Source of the DNA: Bryoerythrophyllum caledonicum
Lineage: Eukaryota > Streptophyta > Bryopsida > Pottiales > Pottiaceae
DNA length: 64,000 nt
NCBI GenBank assembly: GCA_963971425.1
Contig: OZ020523.1
Location: 23,355,105 to 23,419,104 of the forward strand
Direction of reading: 5' to 3'
The notes beneath the pieces are model-generated. The model saw nothing but the letters and a program-made list of their open reading frames with translations. It did no database searches and was not told the DNA's origin. The position numbers and the translations under genes were made by a program. The stretch's first letter is position 1. Every line of letters begins with the position of its first letter. Positions 32,950-43,569 of this stretch are shown here, piece by piece.

Positions 32950-34635
32950 ATGGAGGCCATGGATTTGGTACTGGACCCTATTCCCCAAGTTTCTGAGGCC
33001 TTAACACTCATTGGATATGTTACCGAGATTTCTAGTAAGTTTTTGAAAAACAAGCATGAGTGCGAGCGTCTGGCAGCTCGCTTTGGCGCCATCGGTGAGA
33101 AACTGGAAGAGGTGTCGAGAGAATTTGTCGGTGCCCGTGCCGACCCAGACAGCAACAAGATGAAGTGCTCTGCATTGGATCTCCTCCTCACAGTTCTGAA
33201 GAGAGGGAAGGCCTTGCTGTCGAAGTACATAGAGTCAAAAGCCAGCATCCCGAGCGTGCGCATCCGGAGGGAGGATCCAGAGGCTTTCAGAAAGATTCAC
33301 GCCGAGCTCGACGTGTTGAACAAGCAGTTCCCCATTGACGACTTCCCGTATGCGTCCGAGAGCATGTTGACAGGGGATGCCGACGAGGAGTTCCCCCTTG
33401 ACGACTTCCAGTATGCGTCCGAGAGCATGTTGACAGGGGATGCCGACGAGGAGTTCCCCCTTGACGACTTCCAGTATGCGTCCGAGAGCATGTTGACATG
33501 GGATGCAGACGAGGACAAGCAGAAACTCCCGGGAAATCTAGGGCAAACTTCAACAGCCGCGCCTGCAAAAATGGACAAGATGAAGATGATGGTGTCTGAG
33601 AATACTGAGGGCAGAGCTACAGACGTCGATCTGCCAAGCTACCTGAACATCGATCCAGCCAGTGTGAAGACCAAGGATCTAGTGCGCATGCCTGAGGAAC
33701 AGAGGCGCGCTCGGCATTTGCCTGGTGAAACGGCGGAATTTGTGATGAGGAGGAGAGAGGTTGTGAGGGAGCTGAGACTTGATCGAGGTGTGAATGTACT
33801 ATATTACGCAGATTACGTCATACTTCCCAAAGAACTGGGTTTGCGCCGCAGTATTGTGCCGCCCGGAGCTGGTAGCTCGGCGAAGGTCTACGCAGTGGAC
33901 TGGAAAGGGACACCGTCTGCACTGAAAGTGATTCCCAAGTATGTTTCGGATGCATATTTACCATCGTTGTTCAGGATGCTTCCTACGCTCATCCACGAGA
34001 ACATTGTGAGATTTCTGGGATACTCTTTGTACAAAGGGGTGTACCCCAGCATCGTAATGGAGTTATTAGCCTCCGATCTTCATTTATATCTTCGGAAGGT
34101 TTCTCGGGAGCTCAACAGCCACATCCGGAGGTTTCTCCAGATAAGCTGTAAGATAATGAAGGGAATTGCTGAGGGGATGAAATATCTGCATGGCAAGGGC
34201 TTGGTGCACGGACACCTGAAGCCAGCAAAGGTACTGGTCAACCGTCGGGATTCAGGCGTGGAAGTTGATGACATCGTCGTAAAGCTCAACTTTCCTTTGG
34301 ATAGGAGAATGCCATGGTCAGTCCCCACTCGCTATGCTGCACCTGAAGTACTCCTTGCTGTACATGATCAAGAGCTGAGAGGGAGAATTGATTACAAGAA
34401 AGCAGATGTCTATAGTTATGCCATTACCTGCTACGACATTCTAGGGGGGCGTAAAGACTACTCGGATTTTCTTCCGCCAAGCCATTATAAGAGAGTGATT
34501 GGGGGATCATTGAGGCCTATGTTGCCCGAGGAAACAAGCCAGGATGTGCAGCGTCTCATCCAAAGATGCTGGAGTTCTGACCCTGCACAAAGGCCTTCTT
34601 TTGATGACATATGCGAGTTTTTCTCAGAACCATAA
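32950..34635 (+). CDS. Helical-domain pseudokinase with coding triplication (mosaic gene)
   Basis: About 561 residues from Met at 32950. The ATG at 32944 overlaps an acceptor-like CATGCAG, which the 41-kb paralogue shares. Residues 1-115 are the HeLo/MLKL-like four-helix domain, closest to 41035-43569. The following part (DDFPYASES, LPGNLGQTSTAAPA, PSYLNIDPAS) is instead closest to the first gene at 1748, so the gene is mosaic. A 21-residue unit is repeated three times (33328-33516). The C-terminal kinase fold (about 300-560) keeps ALKV lysine but has HGHLKPAK for HRD-LK--N and LNF for DFG, so it should be catalytically dead. Only one kinase fold remains. It has little room for its own promoter after 32835. 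Confidence 0.82.
   Translation: MEAMDLVLDPIPQVSEALTLIGYVTEISSKFLKNKHECERLAARFGAIGEKLEEVSREFVGARADPDSNKMKCSALDLLLTVLKRGKALLSKYIESKASIPSVRIRREDPEAFRKIHAELDVLNKQFPIDDFPYASESMLTGDADEEFPLDDFQYASESMLTGDADEEFPLDDFQYASESMLTWDADEDKQKLPGNLGQTSTAAPAKMDKMKMMVSENTEGRATDVDLPSYLNIDPASVKTKDLVRMPEEQRRARHLPGETAEFVMRRREVVRELRLDRGVNVLYYADYVILPKELGLRRSIVPPGAGSSAKVYAVDWKGTPSALKVIPKYVSDAYLPSLFRMLPTLIHENIVRFLGYSLYKGVYPSIVMELLASDLHLYLRKVSRELNSHIRRFLQISCKIMKGIAEGMKYLHGKGLVHGHLKPAKVLVNRRDSGVEVDDIVVKLNFPLDRRMPWSVPTRYAAPEVLLAVHDQELRGRIDYKKADVYSYAITCYDILGGRKDYSDFLPPSHYKRVIGGSLRPMLPEETSQDVQRLIQRCWSSDPAQRPSFDDICEFFSEP
33328..33516 (+). repeat. Three tandem 63-base coding repeats
   Basis: Units 33328-33390, 33391-33453 and 33454-33516 encode FP(I/L)DDF(P/Q)YASESMLT(G/W)DADE(E/D) in frame. 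Units 2 and 3 are almost identical. The paralogues at 1748 and 41035 have one unit or a diverged one, so the expansion is recent and specific to this gene. Confidence 0.93.
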
Positions 34636-35414
34636 CATGTCATTCCCACAGCTTTCGCAGTTCGGGCCTCTCACTTGATGTAAGTCACGTCTTAAGGTAA
34701 GCCCCCCTAAAACCGAATGTGCATATATAGAGAGAGGAGATAATTATACTATTATTTTTTCAGTGATAGCCAATAGAATTACAATTCCAATCCAAGTGAT
34801 TTCATGTTTTTTCGATGAAAACTGAATTAGTTATGGATTTTCAAACTGTGCAGCCATGTTTAGTGGGTGGCCAGCAGTAGGTACCCCCCGTAACCATCAA
34901 CCAAAAGTAAGCGTCTTGACTAATAGCAAACCTCCACTTGGAGCTCAGTTGGTGGTAATGGGATGGTAGAGGGCTGGATATACCCTAGTTTTATAGGCGT
35001 TGGCTATGGGTTTTTGTTGGTTATGGGGAGGCTTACCTTATATTAGAGACCATTTTGATTGCCCCAGGTTTTAGATTGTGAGCACTCTTTGATCTAGTGG
35101 TAGTGTGATTGGCTCACACCACGAAGAATACTCTTTGTATGTGTTTGTCTTAATCTTGGAATATCAGGGGAGCCAGAAATTGGCTTTCTGGGTGACATTT
35201 CAAGGATGGTAATCTATGTGAATGATTGTTTTTTTTGTCCAATTCTTTATTGGAGAGTTCATTGAATGTGTAAGTAATAGATGATGATGAAACTTGCCTT
35301 GTTGAGGTAGTCATGTTTTATCTAGAGAAGAAAATCTCTGTGACATGGAGTGTATTTTAGAAACTTCTAGCTTTTGCTCTAAGTTTGAATTTGAGTCATT
35401 CAAATTATATTTTT
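34636..35414. other. Intergenic DNA, no gene
   Basis: 3' flank of the pseudokinase gene followed by AT-rich sequence. Two tRNA A-box-like stretches (GGAGCTCAGTTGGTGG about 34940, GATCTAGTGGTAGTGTG about 35088) occur without a B box or foldable tRNA. Confidence 0.45.
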
Positions 35415-36129
35415 CCAAAATGTTATTACACAATATGCTAATGAACTTGCACACATCTTTACAGATTGTATAAATGTATTGTATCTATTAAACACACAAA
35501 TAGCACACCGTACCCTCCACAATAGCCACTTTGACCAAGCCATGCTATCATCTATGGTCCAAATGTTACAAAACCTCACACAAATTACAACCCTCCATAA
35601 AGTTAGAGCACATGTCAATATAGATGGAAAGGAACAAGCAAATATACTAGCCAAAGAAGGATTGGATAAATTTCATAGAAATGCCAAACACCCGCATGAT
35701 CATGCCCACACTACCCCATACCACTTCCAAAGCGAAAGTTGGTCTTCTATGGAAGACATCCCAGACAGAGGCCCCATAAGACTTTTGGATAAATACCTCA
35801 AAAAATAAGATCTAAGAAACAATCTAGATTTCGTCTCAGAAAACTTCTCTACCATAGACAAATCGGCTGGGAAGTGACAACATTGACAAGGAACTCTCTA
35901 CAAACTTTTTGAAAAACCCCACAATCCCAGATTTACAAAAAACATGTCTTATTAAATTTTGTAATCAACAATACAATGTCATGGGAAATGCTCGGAAACA
36001 ACTATTATTTAGAATAGAACAATTTCCATGTATAACTTGTCCAATATGCACTTCCACGTACCCGGACACATGGCTACACATACTCCTAAAATGCCAAAAC
36101 CATCACATACACTCCCTAATCATCAAAAG

Positions 36130-38321
36130 CATTAGAAAAGTTTTGGGATCATTGAGAGGCCCTTTAAGGGAGTTTCGGGCATGGTACCTTTGAGCATATT
36201 CTTGCTTGGGCAGTGGTACGTTAAGCCTGCCTGGGCTGTTGGTCGTCCTTGTTGTCAAGCCAAAGGACCAGCCACCCAAGCAAAACGGCATGATTATGCA
36301 TTCACGGTTTGTGATGTGGCATGCTCAAATCCGAGATGGCATGCTTAAACAATAATAGATCATGCGAGCGTGATCACGATACTTTCTAGCTCACGGATTT
36401 TTTAATTTTTTGCCGTCCTTTCAGTCTAAAGAAAAACCATTTAGTATCACATGTACCAAACAACTACATCAATAAAATATGCAAATGAGGCTTTACTTTA
36501 CCAGCTCACAAATAGTATAAAATGACTTGTACTATAAAATATTTGAAAAGCTTATGCCACTTCAGCTTTAGTAGGGGGGGAATGGGCAAAATAAATTGGC
36601 GGGAAGATGTGTGATTTATGGCATGTGGCATGTTTGGCATGTGCCAGGTTTTTGTCAATCCTATCTTTGACCTCTGATGTAGCAAAATCTTTTTAATTGT
36701 TTCCCTGAATTCAACTGTAGCACAATGTTTTTGCAATGACATGATTTGACGTTTAGTATCACGTGTCCTAGATTCACTTTCCAGTGATACTTTCTTGTCA
36801 AATTGGTAGACAACATTGATTTTAACATTGCTTCAGCATGGCACTTAGAGATGTTACAAATACTTTATACTCTTGTTGTCAAGTTGAGTTCTAGCTATGC
36901 TCCAGTTATGAAGAGAGGCACGCTCTTGCATGATCAAGTCAGTCGTTTAACCTTTGCGGTGAGGAGGGTAGTTGGTGAAATTCACATTGACCTCTCGGTT
37001 GATGGTGGTTTATATCCACTCGATCCAGCTACCAATTCACCTCCAAGCTTCCACACTACAAAAGAATATCTAGAGTTCTTGTGCCAGGGCGAGCAGGGTA
37101 TGCTTGGGTACATTAAGCGCATAAGCGGTGTTCAAGGAATATTGAACTTGCAGTCTACGGTTCGAGGTTTAGAGCAGGAATATGATGTGGTAGATTGCAA
37201 GCACGTATCTACCCCCTTTCATTGCTTCGGCAATGTCCACCACAAGCTTAGCTTTAAAAGCCTCTGATGTGAGCATGTCCGAGAGGGGCCAATGCGGATC
37301 ATCAAGAGGCGGCAGTGGCAATTCTTCTAGACTACCATACAAGGAAGTGCCAGATTGAGGAACATAGATGGCTTTTAGAAAAAAAATACCATTATCTAAC
37401 AGTTGCTTATGACTACGGCTATTACGTACTACAGCCTCTCCAACCTCATGATGTACGACAAGAATGACATCTATCACCGCCGTTGGATCAACCTAGTCGT
37501 CCCAGTAGGATATATACAGCAGATTGCATGCGCGTGGCTCGTTGACACAAGTCGCTGGATCAAGCTGTAGTTGTCGCTGCTGATAAGCATGTCGCACCTT
37601 GATAGCGTCAAGCTGCAGCACATTTTTCCCTCGTCGCACCTCCACTTTGAACCTAAACTCTAAAATTTGGGCCTTCCATGCTCGAGCAAACATGTCAATA
37701 CCATGAACCCTAGCATCCTGAGACCATGGTCTTGTTTCGGTTGCTCCCAATGTCACCCATGATCCAATTTCTACGCGCAGTGGAATATACTTACCACGTG
37801 CATCCACAGTATTGTGGAGCACGACACTATGGACCTCTTCCAATGGCTTCGATATCTAGCTACAACAAAGTAAATTGCTGTAGCAAAGTAACTTGCTTCT
37901 CTCCTCAAAACTTTTGAAACTAAATATCTATGACGTCTGGGGCTGGGAAAGAGGATGATTACATACTTAGATTGTGCACCATTAATCCATATCATCAAAT
38001 TCCCGCCATAAATTTACAGTTTGTTTATTCAGTCCGGCTAGGAAAATGCCAATTTTTTCAAATTTTTTCAAAGGCCGTGGCTCTACTAAAATATTGAGAG
38101 TACATCTAAGTACACATGTGAAAGTATGCTGTCTATTGTACCCAAGCACATGACTTCAGTTCAGTGATTGGCTGCAAACTTGCATGAGCTTGAGTGCGGC
38201 AGCGAGGTGGCACCTTATGTGCCACTACAATTTTTTGATGTATCCTGTACTTTCCCGCTCAAAACAACTGCCCGATTTTGGGCTCAGGGGGCCTCTCAAT
38301 GACCCCAAAACTTCTCTAATG
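36130..38321. mobile_element. DNA transposon with 33-base terminal inverted repeats, nested in LINE
   Basis: Left end CATTAGAAAAGTTTTGGG and onward (36130-36162) and right end (38289-38321, complement CATTAGAGAAGTTTTGGG and onward) match at 31 of 33 positions, both continuing into TCATTGAGAGGCCC. The flanking LINE sequence resumes on the right, confirming the insertion. No target duplication is obvious. No transposase is recognised inside, so it is non-autonomous and its superfamily is unknown. Confidence 0.75.
37169..37843 (-). pseudogene. Unrecognised coding remnant inside the TIR element
   Basis: Two - strand frames (37843-37493 and 37477-37169) lie in one reading frame, separated by a single TAG. 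Together they give ~220 residues of ordinary globular composition (RVEIGSWVTLGATETRPW, PPLDDPHWPLSDMLTSEAF). No family is recognised. It may be element-encoded or captured from a host gene. An overlapping + frame (36803-37267) is less convincing. Confidence 0.35.
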
Positions 38322-39190
38322 ATACAATAAGGAAGTATAGGAAATATGAAAACTAATTATATCCTCAAACAAATCCCGATGCTTTATATTTATGAACGCC
38401 GGAACCTTCAACAACAATCCACTAGAAAACACGGTCCCTCCATGGCTACTTCCATCCACATGTGGAACCCAAAGATGTCATTGTATTGCTAGATTTAAAC
38501 CAGACATACTATGCATCAAAGGACTACCATATACAAACCCCCAACCGGACCACATAAATACACACTTTACTAACCAATTTATGAAATTCAAATACTATAA
38601 TGATAGATTTTCCCCAAAAGCAATCAATAACAAAATTAATAAATACCAACCACTTATTAATGACACTGCAACTCTTGGATGAAAAGTTGATCCTTTCACT
38701 GTCATTACCGCTGGAGCTAGGGCTACTACCTTTATCCCCTCTATGCAAAGTCTCGGAAAAAGTTTCAATATTCCCACTAATCCAATTAAAAAGACATTCA
38801 CATAAATTAACACCATCGCTATCCATTATGCAATGTCCACACTTCTTTACAAACGTAAACTCAAAAACAACCAACCTCTCCCACAATTATATGATAGCTC
38901 TTTAGACTCTCATAAAAACACACATTCAACCTTTACAGATCATCTCTTGGAATTGAGCCTTGTAGCTCAACTTGTCATTAGGTCCGGGTTACTGGTTATT
39001 GGCTACATAGTGTCTACCCTTGAGAAGGAGGAAGTAGTTCCTATGTACTACTAAACCTCTGTCCAGTGGACATGGATTTAGTGGTGGAACTATTCACTCC
39101 GGCCCCCCTTCAGGGACCAGAGTTTGTTTCCTCTTATGGAATGTAGAACCACCGGATTTCCACGGACTAATTTCTAGACTTTTCCCCCCA

Positions 39191-39839
39191 CATTTTGTTA
39201 GATATCTGTTTAATGTCGTTTTTGTTGAATGAAACTAAGCGTTATAAAAACAAATGTGAATCTAGAGCAGCCTAAAAAGTAGAACCATGATACCAAAACC
39301 TAGTAGATCTTTTTATAAAATAAGAAAGTTGCAAAAATATTACATATTGTTCTTAATTGATAATACTCATGTTGAGATTTACCGAACTAAATGGTATTAA
39401 ATTGATTTTTACAGGGATGCCGTAGCTTGGTCAATTGAATTCTACATGTGTTTGAATCCTATTGGAACTTTGAATGAAGGTTTTTCTAAGCCATCTCTAC
39501 ATTTCAAATCAACAATGAAAATGATAATTTAAAATTCAGTTTAAAAATGAAATCTCATAGTGACCTTCACTTGGCACCTGTACTTCTTCAATAACACCCA
39601 CATGTATGCCAACAACGAAAGTAAACAATGAAAGACAACGATGTCGACAATGAAGGTGTTATTGAAGAAGTATCCGTGTTAATGAAAGCATGAATTTAAC
39701 AACTCATTGAATGAGTTAATATGCATTTTCATTCAACAATTCACCACATAATTCGGCATGCATTTTTCTAATTAATAAACGCCGAACTAGAGGTTCACGT
39801 ACAGTATTCAAGCATTCTATTCAAACATAAAGATGACAA
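39191..39839. other. Intergenic AT-rich DNA, no gene
   Basis: No frame over ~70 codons and no repeat or RNA signature noticed apart from A/T-rich stretches. It separates the LINE fragment from the duplicated kinase module. Confidence 0.5.
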
Positions 39840-41028
39840 GCAAAATACAAAAGTCTATCTGTATCTTGAGTGCTGACTCATTTGTCTGTAATGTACAGAA
39901 TCCACTGTTCGGACAGAGCTCACGCGGAATCCCACCGACATCCACTTCTAACCATGTACAAGTTGTAGGTCGCTTCTCAGCCAGTGCACACACTTGTTTC
40001 TGTCCAAGCAGTGGAGTCTGTACACCCGTGTCTGTACAGACAAGTTCCTAGCCTGTGCTGTATTTAGCGACAGAAACTGTTCATTCGATAGGCGGGGGCA
40101 GAGGATTCGTCTCGTGGCATCGACGTTGATAGTTAGATGGCTCACTCGAGCTTGTAAGAGCGATGCAGAGGGTACACTTGTGTGTAGTGAAGTCCTTTTT
40201 AACTGGAACGGTATCACTTTTGAGGAGCTTCTAGCTTGTTTTAGAGTAGAATTGAGGGGTTGGGCTCTAGGTTTTGTTTCTTGGTCATTACTAGCTCTTG
40301 TCTGTTCTTGACGTGGGCTTCAACTGAGAGTTCGAACTTCAGGCTTGATTTACTGACATTCTGGAGATTGCAGGAGAAAGGGCTCTGTACTTGCTGCTTG
40401 AGACTCGTCCCAGGCGCATCTTTGTCGTAAGGTACGAAAATGAACACCACCATTAGAATATTGTTTGTTCCTAGATGTTGAGGGCAATGGTAGCAATTTA
40501 TCATACGAATCCAGATGGCATCATAACCCTTTGTCCATCGTAGTTATCAGTCGTGACGTGAGTGGTAAAATAGAAAACTTGAGCGGTTGGGTAATCTGCT
40601 GCCATTGCCGACATTTCAAAAGTTTGACTGAGCTTATTCCCTGTCATCCACCTTTGAGTTGTATTGGATCCGGATCACTCTTTCGAGAGCCTTTGAGCGT
40701 TTAGTTATAATTACAATCTTTTGAAACACAGGGTCAGTAATATTGTTCTCTGTGCTGGCAGAATGAACTAGAAGAATTTCTTTTTTTGCAAGCAAGCTGA
40801 TCGTGATCATAATGAGCATTGTTAAGTTATTAGATTTACTCTGCCTGACTTGGCTGAATGTCTGCCGTTCCGGTGACGAGTTCATATTTCGAAACCACAC
40901 AATCCAGATTGATGCAGTGCAGACTGTCTTGTGGGCCTAAATTCCTCAAATTCTCTTGAAACAATTTCAAGTTAGAGCCATCTTTTCGATGTTGTAAATT
41001 CTGTTTTACAACGAATCTTTTCATGCAG
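39840..41028 (+). promoter_or_regulatory. 5' leader, promoter and leader intron of the second tandem-kinase gene
   Basis: Similar in order to 640-1690 (for example GCAGTGGAGTCTGTACA and CTGGAGAT blocks). A donor GTAAG/GTACGA near 40432 and the acceptor TTTTCATGCAG ending at 41028 would remove a ~600-base leader intron. The acceptor is identical to that before 32950. Confidence 0.45.
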
Positions 41029-41034
41029 AAGCAG

Positions 41035-43569
41035 ATGGAGGCCATGGATTTGGTACTGGAGCCTATTCCTCAAGTTTCTGACGCCTTGACAACTATTCGA
41101 TATGTTACCGACATTTCCAGTAAGTTTTTGATAAACAAGCATCAGTGCGAGCGTCTGGCAGCTCGCTATGGCGCCATCGGTGAGAAACTGAAAGAGGTGT
41201 CGAAAGGATTTGTCGGTACCAGTGCCGAATCAGACAGCAACAAGGTGGAGTATCCTGCATTTGATTACCTCCTCACAGTTCTGAAGAAAGGGAAGGCCTT
41301 GCTGTCGAAGTACATAGAGTCAGAAGCCAGCATCGCGAGCGTGCTCACTCAGACAGAGGATCGAGAGGCATTCGAGGAGATACATGCGGATCTAGACATC
41401 ATGAATTCGTTGTTTCAGTTTGAGGACTTCGAGCACACCACGGAGAAGGAGAGGAGCGTGGTTTTCACCCAGGACGCTGAGAAGGATCGCGAGGAGATGT
41501 TTGATAGTTTGGACGAGTTGGCTCCAGTTTTGAAGAACCATGTGGACGATGTGAAGTCGGTGGTTTCTGAGAAAAGCAGTACTACCAGAGATGGTGAGTT
41601 GCCGTCCTATCTGACCATAAACCCAGTCGTTGTTGAAGTCTATGATCCGGTGCGAAATCCGGAGAGGAAGAGCAAGCATGATCCACAGGAGACCATTGGC
41701 TGGGCGCTTGTGCACAAGGGCAGCTGGCTCGGCTGCAAATGTGCTCTCAAGATCTTCAAATCGAAGGATCCGACTTGGAACAGGAACGAGCTCTTGAAGG
41801 AGGTATGCTCGCTCATGAAGCTCCACCACCCCCACGTCGTGCAGCTCATGGGGTTCGCCCAGGACGACGAGCAGTGCTTGATTTTGATGGAGCTTATGGA
41901 CACTGATCTGCGCCACTTCATGAACCAGCGTTGCTCCAGCGAACCAAAACGACGCCCCTTCACTCGGGTTCAGGAGCTGGACATCATCACCCAGATAGCC
42001 AAAGGCACGTATTACTTGCACGAACAGGGTTATGTGCACGGGGAGCTGAAATGCTCCAACATCCTCGTCCAGCAGATTGGCGGTTACATCGATGTGAAGA
42101 TCTCTGACCTCCGAAGCTCCCAGAAGCTTCAAGACGCTTGGGATCCCGTGTTGTTCAGGGAGAGGGGTCTGAGGAGGCGGCCGCGATGGACAGCGCCGGA
42201 GGTTCACCGTTATGGCGAATCACTTGAGCTGCCGACACATGAACTCTTGAAGAAAACCGATGTGTATAGTTTTGGTATGGTTTGCTTTGAGGTAGTGACA
42301 GGAAAGCTACCGTTCCAAGATATAAGAGGGGAGGCATTGGAGAGACGGATTGCGACAGGGGAGCTGATGCAGGAGCTTCCAGGCGAGCTGGATCCCAAGT
42401 TGAGAGGACTGATAGAGTCTTGTTGGGAGCGTGACCCGAGTAAACGGCCATCGTTTGAGACGATCTGCCATGTGCTGAACGACATCAGAGCTTCACAGCT
42501 TGCCGTTGCGACCAAGTCCTCGGGGAAAGAGTATGTGCAACGTCTTTTCAGGTTGATTCCGTGGTTGTTGGGCCAGTTTGGAGACAGAGTAGAGAGGAGT
42601 GGAACTTCTAGCACATGGGGGATCTCACCTGTTGAAGCTGATGGATCAATGGAAGTGGATACAGATAGCGATTTGGCGTTACCCGAGTTTGTGAGGATTG
42701 ATCCTAGTGACCTGAAAAAGGTGCGAGTCATTGGAGAGGGCACCTTTGCGATGGTCTATGAGGCGACATGGCTGGGCTGCAGATATGCGGTAAAGAAGTT
42801 CAAGGCACCGTCACCAGTGTCGGTGCAACAAGAAGTAAACTTTCTGGTTGAGCTTCGACATCCTTCGATTGTGCGCCTGATGGGCTTAGCAGTACACTCG
42901 GACCGCCAGTGCTCGATTGTGATGGAATACATGGGCTGCAGTTTGAGGCAGCTCATTGAGTCCCGCAAGCGGAAGAGGAAACTCGGCAGTCACTCAGTGC
43001 CTTTTGAGTTTCACGAAACTGTGTTGATCATTACCAAAATTGCGTTGGGGATGGCGTTTCTGCACTCGAGGGGTGTAACCCACCGGGACTTGAAGGCGGA
43101 AAACGTTCTGGTTCCCGAGCATTCTGGCTCCATCGATGTGAAGATCGCGGACTTCGGTGTGTCGCACCTCATTGATAGCGCCCAAAAACCTTTGCTAGGT
43201 GTGGGCTCTGCCTTCTGGCGGGCGCCTGAAGTGTTTCCTCGACCATCAGACGCTGGAGGTCACCAGCCTGCAATGATCGGCTACGACCTCAAGGCCGCGG
43301 ATGTCTATAGTTTCGCCATGACATGCTACGAGGTTGTGACAGGCGCGGTGCCACTGAAGGACAAAGTCAAGGAATTAGGGCCCTCAGAGGCGAGGTTGAA
43401 AGTAATTGCAGGGTTTCGACCGACGCTGCCTTCGGATCTGAACTCAGACGTGAGAGTGCTCATTGAGGAGTGTTGGGATGGGAAACCTGAGAAGCGACCC
43501 ACCTTCTCCAGCATTTGCACTAGACTGCAAAAGATTCAGCAAGCACTTCGGAACTCAGCTTGTAGCTAG
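41035..43569 (+). CDS. Helical-domain pseudokinase-kinase tandem protein (second copy)
   Basis: About 844 residues from Met at 41035; the two codons before it follow the splice acceptor. The layout matches 1748-4274: four-helix HeLo/MLKL-like domain (1-115), acidic linker, pseudokinase (about 215-485; ALKIF lysine kept, HGELKCSN, SDLRSS), linker, then an intact kinase (about 560-835; GEGTFAMV loop, AVKKF lysine, HRDLKAEN, ADFG, RAPEVF). HGE and DLR are conserved in both copies, so the altered residues are probably functional rather than decay. The last ~250 coding bases and 3' flank are almost identical to the first copy although the rest has diverged, suggesting gene conversion. Convergent with the small kinase at 51538. 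Signalling in defence is inferred only. Confidence 0.9.
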   Translation: MEAMDLVLEPIPQVSDALTTIRYVTDISSKFLINKHQCERLAARYGAIGEKLKEVSKGFVGTSAESDSNKVEYPAFDYLLTVLKKGKALLSKYIESEASIASVLTQTEDREAFEEIHADLDIMNSLFQFEDFEHTTEKERSVVFTQDAEKDREEMFDSLDELAPVLKNHVDDVKSVVSEKSSTTRDGELPSYLTINPVVVEVYDPVRNPERKSKHDPQETIGWALVHKGSWLGCKCALKIFKSKDPTWNRNELLKEVCSLMKLHHPHVVQLMGFAQDDEQCLILMELMDTDLRHFMNQRCSSEPKRRPFTRVQELDIITQIAKGTYYLHEQGYVHGELKCSNILVQQIGGYIDVKISDLRSSQKLQDAWDPVLFRERGLRRRPRWTAPEVHRYGESLELPTHELLKKTDVYSFGMVCFEVVTGKLPFQDIRGEALERRIATGELMQELPGELDPKLRGLIESCWERDPSKRPSFETICHVLNDIRASQLAVATKSSGKEYVQRLFRLIPWLLGQFGDRVERSGTSSTWGISPVEADGSMEVDTDSDLALPEFVRIDPSDLKKVRVIGEGTFAMVYEATWLGCRYAVKKFKAPSPVSVQQEVNFLVELRHPSIVRLMGLAVHSDRQCSIVMEYMGCSLRQLIESRKRKRKLGSHSVPFEFHETVLIITKIALGMAFLHSRGVTHRDLKAENVLVPEHSGSIDVKIADFGVSHLIDSAQKPLLGVGSAFWRAPEVFPRPSDAGGHQPAMIGYDLKAADVYSFAMTCYEVVTGAVPLKDKVKELGPSEARLKVIAGFRPTLPSDLNSDVRVLIEECWDGKPEKRPTFSSICTRLQKIQQALRNSACS

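Larger units (their letters stand above)
35415..39190 (+). mobile_element. 5'-truncated LINE fragment, split by a nested element
   Basis: The fragment starts inside RNase H (AHIFTDCINVLYLLNTQ, VRAHVNIDGKEQ at about 35440-35650). It continues through a CCHH motif (CPICTSTYPDTWLHILLKC, 36040-36100), is interrupted at 36130, and resumes at 38322 with the RLE part (FKPDILC, KYQPLIND, 38380-38900) and the family 3' region (GTGTCTACCCTTGAGAAGG, 39009). In the RLE the conserved Glu of F-I-E-F is Lys, and stops are present. The 3' stem (GGCCCCCC ... GGGACC, near 39110) is recognisable but the TTC tail is lost. Confidence 0.8.

Noticed and set aside
34930..35125. tRNA A-box-like stretches
   Set aside because: No B box or cloverleaf could be drawn.
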